Shown: one piece after another, positions 58,733 to 64,000 of the stretch
Layout: each line of letters starts with the position of its first letter
How positions within the stretch are numbered: position 1 is the first letter of the stretch
Origin: Amphibacillus sp. MSJ-3
Lineage (GTDB): Bacteria > Bacillota > Bacilli > Bacillales > Amphibacillaceae
Direction: 5' to 3'
Assembly: GCF_018919165.1 (NCBI RefSeq)
Contig: NZ_JAHLQM010000001.1
Coordinates: 62,001-126,000, forward strand
DNA: 64,000 nucleotides
Notes under the pieces: generated by a model
Database searches by the model: none
What the model was told of the DNA's origin: nothing
Seen by the model: only the letters and a program-made list of their open reading frames with translations
Translations under genes and position numbers: made by a program

Positions 58733-59365
58733 TCAGATAAACAATCGACTAAAGCCGATTAAAATTAGCAGGAGTCCGGGAATATAACGAACTCCCCTGT
58801 GTAATTCCTTTTGTGCAAATTGACTTCCTATAAATAAGCCCAGGGCTAAAAATATAATGGTCATCAATGAAATTAAACCAATAGCAATAACATGAATACC
58901 AACTAATGATGCTCCTAATCCAGCAACTGCTGCATCAATTGATAAAGCTAAGGCCAACCAAACCACTTCAAGTCCAGTAATATCACCTGATTGATCTAAG
59001 TCAGCAAATGCTGGTTTGTGGAAAATTTTTATCACAATGTCCATTCTTTTTAAATTTAACTGATAGCTTTTAGTTAAGCTCTGTTTTTCTTTTCCTTTAT
59101 CAAAGGTGAGCAGGCTATAGCACCCTAAGCTAATTAACAAGATCGCTCCAATCACCGTCATTAGCGTCTCAGTAATTAACAGAGCAAGCACTTGGCCAGC
59201 AGCCATTGCAATACCAAAGGCTAATCCTGAGCAAATACCTATTAAAGCAATGACAATTGGAGCCAAGGTTAACTTCTTCAAACCATAAGTAAAAGCGACC
59301 ATAAAACTATCGATACTCACTGCAATCCCCAAAAAAAATAAGGAGAGTATCTCTACCATCTCCAC
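58733..59365 (-). CDS. ytaF: Sporulation membrane protein YtaF
   Basis: A 210-residue membrane protein of the YtaF/MntP-like DUF204 family. Two repeat units occur, SIDSFMVAFTYGLKK and LSIDAAVAGLGASLVGIHVI. Between them lies the YtaF-specific ADLDQSGDITGLE segment. In B. subtilis ytaF is a sporulation gene between coaE and mutM. I used GTG at 59365; ATG at 59359 or 59371 is also possible because the Shine-Dalgarno sequence GGAGAGG precedes all three. Confidence 0.85.
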   Translation of the reverse strand: MEMVEILSLFFLGIAVSIDSFMVAFTYGLKKLTLAPIVIALIGICSGLAFGIAMAAGQVLALLITETLMTVIGAILLISLGCYSLLTFDKGKEKQSLTKSYQLNLKRMDIVIKIFHKPAFADLDQSGDITGLEVVWLALALSIDAAVAGLGASLVGIHVIAIGLISLMTIIFLALGLFIGSQFAQKELHRGVRYIPGLLLILIGFSRLFI

Positions 59366-59442
59366 ACACATCCTCTCCAAGTTCAATAAATTGACTTAGG
59401 ATAGTATATGGATTGATAAAAAAAGATGTGAGTCCATTGTCT

Positions 59443-60273
59443 TTAGGAGATCCGTTGGCAGCTCGGACAAATGTGTGTCCCTCGATTGGAAAGTTTAAAC
59501 TTTTCAATTTCACTCCCACATTTTTTGCAAGGTGAGCCCGTTTGTCCATAGACAAATAATTCTTGCTGAAACATCCCGATATCGCCATGACTATTTACAT
59601 AGCTTCTTATCGTCGTGCCCCCCTGTTCAACGGCTTCTGCAAGAGTTGCTTGTGCCTCTTGCAGAATGACCATTACTTCTTCTTCCGTTAATGTTCTACC
59701 TTTACGAAGGGGATGAATACTTGATCGGAACAATGTTTCATCAACATAAATATTTCCAAGACCTGATATAACTGTTTGATCTAATAAAATATTTTTAATG
59801 GCTCGACTGCTTTTCTTGATTTTCGGGTAAATTGTAGACAAAGAATAATTTACTTCAAAGGGATCGGGGCCTAGCTGAATCAATGGCATTGCATAGCTAG
59901 CCTCTCCTTTAGGGAACAAATGCATCGTACCAAATTTACGAACATCATGATAACGTAGAGTATGTCCACTTTCAAAATGAAAGATAACATGTGTATGCTT
60001 ATCCTTCTCTGTTTCAGCAGGATATACACCATATTTCCCCTCCATCCTTAAATGAGACACTAAGGAATAATGGTCTAATTCAAAGATAAGAAACTTCCCT
60101 TTCCGTTTTATATCTGTTATTTTTTCATTTTGAAGAGATTCTTTGAATTGCAATAGATCAGCTGGTCTTTTTATTATTTTTGGCCAGTATACATCCACTT
60201 TCGTAATTATTTCACCCTTAACAAGTTCTAATAATGATTTCCTAATTGTTTCTACCTCTGGTAATTCCGGCAT
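59443..60273 (-). CDS. mutM: Formamidopyrimidine-DNA glycosylase (Fpg/MutM)
   Basis: A 276-residue glycosylase/AP lyase that removes 8-oxoguanine. The mature N-terminus Pro-Glu (MPELPEVETIRKSL) gives the catalytic Pro and Glu, and KGKFLIFEL supplies a catalytic Lys. The helix-two-turn-helix (LLDQTVISGLGNIYVDE) and C-terminal zinc finger (CKKC and CPSC) are complete. The ATG at 60273 fits the catalytic Pro requirement and has GAGGAG upstream. It lies 14 bases after polA. Confidence 0.96.
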   Translation of the reverse strand: MPELPEVETIRKSLLELVKGEIITKVDVYWPKIIKRPADLLQFKESLQNEKITDIKRKGKFLIFELDHYSLVSHLRMEGKYGVYPAETEKDKHTHVIFHFESGHTLRYHDVRKFGTMHLFPKGEASYAMPLIQLGPDPFEVNYSLSTIYPKIKKSSRAIKNILLDQTVISGLGNIYVDETLFRSSIHPLRKGRTLTEEEVMVILQEAQATLAEAVEQGGTTIRSYVNSHGDIGMFQQELFVYGQTGSPCKKCGSEIEKFKLSNRGTHICPSCQRIS

Positions 60274-60287
60274 AACTTCTTTCTCCT

Positions 60288-62933
60288 CTATTTTGCATCG
60301 TACCATGTCTTGCCAACAGAAGAATCAACCTTTAATGGGACAATTAATTCGACTGTTTCTTCCATAACCTTAGGTACAAGTTGTTTTAATTGTTCGACTT
60401 CATCTTTTGGTGCCTCTAAAATAAGTTCATCATGTACTTGTAATAGTAATCGTGCTGAAAGCTTTCTTGCCTTTAAAGCAAGATCTAAGTCGATCATAGC
60501 TTTTTTTATGATATCTGCAGCACTCCCCTGAATAGGTGTATTCATGGCCGTCCGTTCAGCAAAACTTCTTTGATTAAAATTACGGCTCGTAATCTCAGGT
60601 AAATAACGTCTTCGATTCATTAATGTCGTTACATAACCCGTTAATTTTGCTTGATGAACAATATCATCCATATATTTTTTTACTCCTGGATAACTTTCAA
60701 AATAACGATCGATAAATGCTTGGGCTTCCTTACGTGTAATTTTTAGATTCTGTGATAATCCATAATCACTGATTCCATAGACAATCCCAAAATTAACAGC
60801 CTTAGCTTGTCTTCTCATCAAATCATCAACTTGATCCGCTTCGATATGAAAGATATCCATCGCTGTTTGCGTATGAATATCGCGATCCTCTTTGAAAGCT
60901 GTTATTAGTTTTTCATCATTTGCAATGTGTGCTAATACACGTAATTCAATTTGTGAATAATCAAAGGCTAAAATAGACCAATCTTTTTCACTTGGGATAA
61001 ATGCCTTTCTTATTTTACGTCCTTCTTCTAATCGGATCGGTATATTTTGCAAGTTAGGGTCAGTTGAACTTAAACGCCCTGTCTGTGTAAGTGCCTGGTT
61101 AAAACGTGTGTGGATTTTATTATCATTATGAATGACTTTTAATAATCCCTCGATGTAAGTCGATTGTAATTTCCCTAGCTGACGATATAATAGAATTTTT
61201 GTAATAATCGGATGTTTATCTTCTAATTTATCTAAAACATCAGCTGATGTTGAATAACCTGTTTTTGTCTTCTTAATCACAGGTAAATTCAAGTCTTCAA
61301 ATAAAACGATACCTAATTGTTTAGGGGAATTGATATTGAAACTTTTCCCTGCCAATTGGTATATCTCAGTTTCAATAGTGGTTAGTCTGTCTTTTAGCTC
61401 AACCTGCATTGCATTTAATTGTTCTTGATCTACACGAACGCCCCTTGCTTCCATTTCACCTAAAATGATTGCTAGCGGTAGTTCTAGATCCCTTAATAAA
61501 GATTCTTGTTCATTTTCTTTTAATTTTACTGAGATAGCTTCTTGTAACTTGGGAAGAGCTCTCGCCTTTCGGATCACATGTTCAGCAACTTTTGCTTCTT
61601 CCGGTATCCGTAACTTAGCCCCTTTCCCATATACTTCCTCATCAAATAAAATATCTTCATAGCCTAACCGATGACTAATTGCGGGAATATCATGACTATT
61701 CTCCGCTGGATTAATCAAGTATGAAGCGAGTAATAAATCAAAGGTGATTCCCTTTACTCTGATATCGTGGCGTAATAAACTAACCATTACCTTTTTTGAA
61801 TCAAAGGTTAGTTTCTTTTGTTCTGGATCTTCAAGCCAGCGCTTAAATTGATCGGAGTTTAACGCTAAATCACTTGGTATAAAATAGTAGGCTTTTTGAT
61901 TGGCAAGACCAAATCCCAGGATATCTGCTTTATGATAATTATCATCTAATATTTCAACAACTAGGGTATCATTTCCAGTGAAAGTGATCTCATCAATATC
62001 CTCTACAATCTTTATCTCAAGTGAACTCAAACGCTCAGTTGAACTTCCATCTACAGTTGATTCATCACCTACTGTATCTAATAAAGATTTAAAGCCTAAA
62101 TCCTTAAATAGACTGTGTAATTGATTCCGGTCATAGCCTTGATAAACCACTTGTTCTAAGTCTACCTCTACAGGAGAGTTCTGATTAATCGTTGCTAGGT
62201 CTTTACTCATAAAGGCAGATTCCTTGTAATTCGTCAAATTTTCTTTAAGTTTTTTTCCGCTGACCTCATCGAGATGTTGATAAATATTTTCTAACGTTTC
62301 AAACTGTTTCAATAACTTAATTGATGTTTTTTCACCAACACCGGGAACACCAGGAATATTATCCGAGCTATCCCCCATCAATGCTTTCATATCAATAATC
62401 TGACTGGGATCAAGCTCTAGCCTTTCTTGTAGAAACTCAGGTGTATATACATCCACTTCACTGATTCCTTTCCGAGTAATGTGAACGTGGACATCTTTAG
62501 AAACTAACTGCAACATATCCTTATCACCTGTAATGACTCGAACATCAAAACCCGATTCTGTCGCTTGTTTTGCTAAAGTACCTATTATATCATCCGCTTC
62601 ATAATTTTCTAATTCATAATGAACAATCGTGCTAGCATCCAATAACTCACGAACTAAAAGAAATTGTTCTGATAACTCTGGTGGGGTCTTCTGTCTCCCA
62701 CCCTTATAGTCTTTATATGTTTCATGACGGAAGGTTGTTTTGCCAGCATCGAAAGCAACAAGTATATGTGTAGGCTTCTCTTCATCTAATACGCGCATAA
62801 GCATTTTTGTAAAACCAAAAACAGCATTTGTGTATACACCTTTATCATTTGTTAATAGGGGAAGTGCAAAGAAAGCACGGTATAGAATACTATTTCCATC
62901 AATTAGAACTAGCTTTTGTTTTGAACTCATCAT
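60288..62933 (-). CDS. polA: DNA polymerase I
   Basis: An 881-residue repair polymerase. The 5'-3' exonuclease domain (about 1-290) is complete (VLIDGNSILYRAFF, NYEADDIIGTLAK). The middle domain (about 300-470) lacks the Asp-Glu residues of a proofreading exonuclease (its first strand reads LVVEILDDNYHK), as in other Bacilli. Polymerase motifs are DYSQIELRVLAHIAND (A), RRQAKAVNFGIVYGISDYGL (B) and VHDELILEAP (C). It lies directly upstream of mutM. Confidence 0.97.
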   Translation of the reverse strand: MMSSKQKLVLIDGNSILYRAFFALPLLTNDKGVYTNAVFGFTKMLMRVLDEEKPTHILVAFDAGKTTFRHETYKDYKGGRQKTPPELSEQFLLVRELLDASTIVHYELENYEADDIIGTLAKQATESGFDVRVITGDKDMLQLVSKDVHVHITRKGISEVDVYTPEFLQERLELDPSQIIDMKALMGDSSDNIPGVPGVGEKTSIKLLKQFETLENIYQHLDEVSGKKLKENLTNYKESAFMSKDLATINQNSPVEVDLEQVVYQGYDRNQLHSLFKDLGFKSLLDTVGDESTVDGSSTERLSSLEIKIVEDIDEITFTGNDTLVVEILDDNYHKADILGFGLANQKAYYFIPSDLALNSDQFKRWLEDPEQKKLTFDSKKVMVSLLRHDIRVKGITFDLLLASYLINPAENSHDIPAISHRLGYEDILFDEEVYGKGAKLRIPEEAKVAEHVIRKARALPKLQEAISVKLKENEQESLLRDLELPLAIILGEMEARGVRVDQEQLNAMQVELKDRLTTIETEIYQLAGKSFNINSPKQLGIVLFEDLNLPVIKKTKTGYSTSADVLDKLEDKHPIITKILLYRQLGKLQSTYIEGLLKVIHNDNKIHTRFNQALTQTGRLSSTDPNLQNIPIRLEEGRKIRKAFIPSEKDWSILAFDYSQIELRVLAHIANDEKLITAFKEDRDIHTQTAMDIFHIEADQVDDLMRRQAKAVNFGIVYGISDYGLSQNLKITRKEAQAFIDRYFESYPGVKKYMDDIVHQAKLTGYVTTLMNRRRYLPEITSRNFNQRSFAERTAMNTPIQGSAADIIKKAMIDLDLALKARKLSARLLLQVHDELILEAPKDEVEQLKQLVPKVMEETVELIVPLKVDSSVGKTWYDAK

Positions 62934-63035
62934 TAATCTCCTTTACCTTCATTACTTACTCTCTATCTTACCACGTTTAGCGGATTTAAAAATAGAAAAG
63001 TGATTTTCATATACTGGAGGGGAATTTTGGAAAAA

Positions 63036-63064
63036 GAAAAACGAGTTTTTCAACTCGTTTTATT
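63036..63064 (-). terminator. Terminator of phoR
   Basis: AAACGAGTT pairs with AACTCGTTT around a short loop; the minus strand continues with TTTCTTTTTCC. Confidence 0.85.
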
Positions 63065-63068
63065 TCAG

Positions 63069-64000
63069 TTATTTATGGATTGGCAATAAAATTCTAAAAG
63101 TAGAGCCAGCATTTAATTCGCTTTCTACCTCAATGACTCCCTTATGTGCCTCAACTATATGTTTAACAATTGCTAATCCTAGACCTGTTCCACCAGTATC
63201 TCGACTTCTAGCCTTATCTACTCGATAAAAGCGTTCAAAAATTCGATCAATCACTTCTTTCTGAATTCCTATCCCATTATCCTCTACCAATATTTCAATC
63301 CATTGGTTTGAAGGTCTGGCTGTAATAATGACAACACCATGATCCCTGGAGTAATTAATTGCATTATATAACAAGTTTAAAATAACTTGTTTTAATCGTG
63401 CCTCATCACCCATTAAGCTCAAATCCTTCGTTACCCTTAACATGAGGTGAATCCCTTTTTTCTCAGCCTGATCATTAACCATTGTAATACTATCTTCAAT
63501 AAGAGTTGAAAGATCAATCTTCCTTAATTCGATATCAAATTCATCTCTTTCAAGTTTAGATAGCTCTAATAAATCATGAATCAATGTCTGCAATCGATCG
63601 CTTTCCTTGTAGATAATCGTAAGGAATTTTTGCTGAAGTGAACGATCACCGATCTCATCATCAAGCATAGTCTCAGCAAAACCTTTAATTGAAGTGATAG
63701 GTGTTTTCAATTCATGGGAAACATTCGCAACAAAGTCTTTTCGAACTTGTTCAATATGCTTTAATTCTGTAATATCATGAAAAACAAACACGAGACCACG
63801 CAATTCATTACTTTCATTAAAAAAAGGAACTGCAACAATTTCAATATAAAGGGTCTGACCATTTTTCTTTAAGGTAATTGAGTTTTTTATCGTTTCTTCA
63901 TACAAAAAGACCTCTTGAACAGAATGATAAATTTTCTTTTGCTTTAGCACATTATAATAGAGTTGGTTATTCACTTCACTCTCTGTCTTATCAAATAAAT
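63069..64000 (-). CDS. phoR: Phosphate-regulon sensor kinase PhoR, 3' part
   Basis: About 310 C-terminal residues of a membrane histidine kinase; the frame stays open to the right edge, so the GTG near 63974 is probably not the true start. A PAS domain (GLVFVFHDITELKHIEQVRK) is followed by the dimerisation helix with phospho-accepting His (FVANVSHELKTPITSIKG). The ATPase has N-box NLLYNAINYS, G1 VEDNGIGI, F-box IFERFYRVDKARS and G2 GGTGLGLAIV. It is the last gene of phoP-phoR in B. subtilis and sits beside polA, as here. Confidence 0.92.
   Translation of the reverse strand, partial: LFDKTESEVNNQLYYNVLKQKKIYHSVQEVFLYEETIKNSITLKKNGQTLYIEIVAVPFFNESNELRGLVFVFHDITELKHIEQVRKDFVANVSHELKTPITSIKGFAETMLDDEIGDRSLQQKFLTIIYKESDRLQTLIHDLLELSKLERDEFDIELRKIDLSTLIEDSITMVNDQAEKKGIHLMLRVTKDLSLMGDEARLKQVILNLLYNAINYSRDHGVVIITARPSNQWIEILVEDNGIGIQKEVIDRIFERFYRVDKARSRDTGGTGLGLAIVKHIVEAHKGVIEVESELNAGSTFRILLPIHK

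Noticed and set aside
60288-62933. Loss of the PolA proofreading site as a novelty
   Set aside because: The same loss is normal in DNA polymerase I of Bacilli.

Overview
The window looks like a chromosomal segment of a low-G+C, spore-forming Bacillaceae bacterium. Gene content and order follow the Bacillus subtilis region that runs from radC to phoR, with almost every gene on the minus strand. Sporulation is indicated by spoVID, gerM, gerE, sspI, a ytaF homologue, a SpoIIB-like SPOR protein and a short unlisted SASP-like gene. The blocks that in B. subtilis interrupt this order for respiration, haem synthesis and fatty-acid breakdown are missing at their usual places: hemAXCDBL between engB and spoVID, sdhCAB near gerE, and etfBA/lcfA between trxA and mutS2. 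lonB, maf, gapB and speD are also missing there. This fits a fermentative spore-former of the Amphibacillus type; that placement is an inference from content, not from a search.

Layout by region. 1-2.8 kb: a degenerate group II intron inserted in radC. 3-15.4 kb: SpoIIB-like protein, comC, folC, valS with a T-box leader, a small membrane ORF, spoVID, a LiaI-like membrane protein, engB and lon. 15.5-25.6 kb: clpX, tig, a TPR protein, two tRNAs (Arg, Gly), ysnB, rdgB, rph, gerM, murI and a MarR regulator. 25.9-36.6 kb: SASP-like gene, gerE, yslB, uvrC, an IS1182-like remnant, trxA, mutS2, polX, cvpA, zapA and rnhC. 36.6-41.6 kb: pheT, pheS with a T-box leader, an rRNA methyltransferase and sspI. 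41.6-47.1 kb is the accessory stretch: a structured repeat, an aldo/keto reductase, an intact IS110-family element, a lytic transglycosylase, an M42 peptidase and a 41-bp tandem repeat. 47.1-64 kb: dUTPase, TVP38 protein, DUF1294 protein, rplT-rpmI-infC with an L20-type leader, thrS with a T-box leader, ytxC, dnaI, dnaB, nrdR, coaE, ytaF, mutM, polA and the 3' part of phoR.

Functionally the segment is mostly information processing (valine, phenylalanine and threonine tRNA synthetases, ribosomal proteins, IF3, replication restart, DNA repair), proteostasis (Lon, ClpX, trigger factor, thioredoxin) and spore formation. The three synthetase units share one control logic, tRNA-sensing T-box attenuation.

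I found no defence island, CRISPR array or biosynthetic cluster. The unusual material is in the mobile and repeat DNA. It comprises a group II intron whose reverse transcriptase has altered catalytic residues and a decayed tail, an IS110 element with long non-coding flanks that could encode a bridge RNA, a structured intergenic repeat with a covarying hairpin related to the GC-rich Bacillaceae repeat, and a second dispersed intergenic repeat family.
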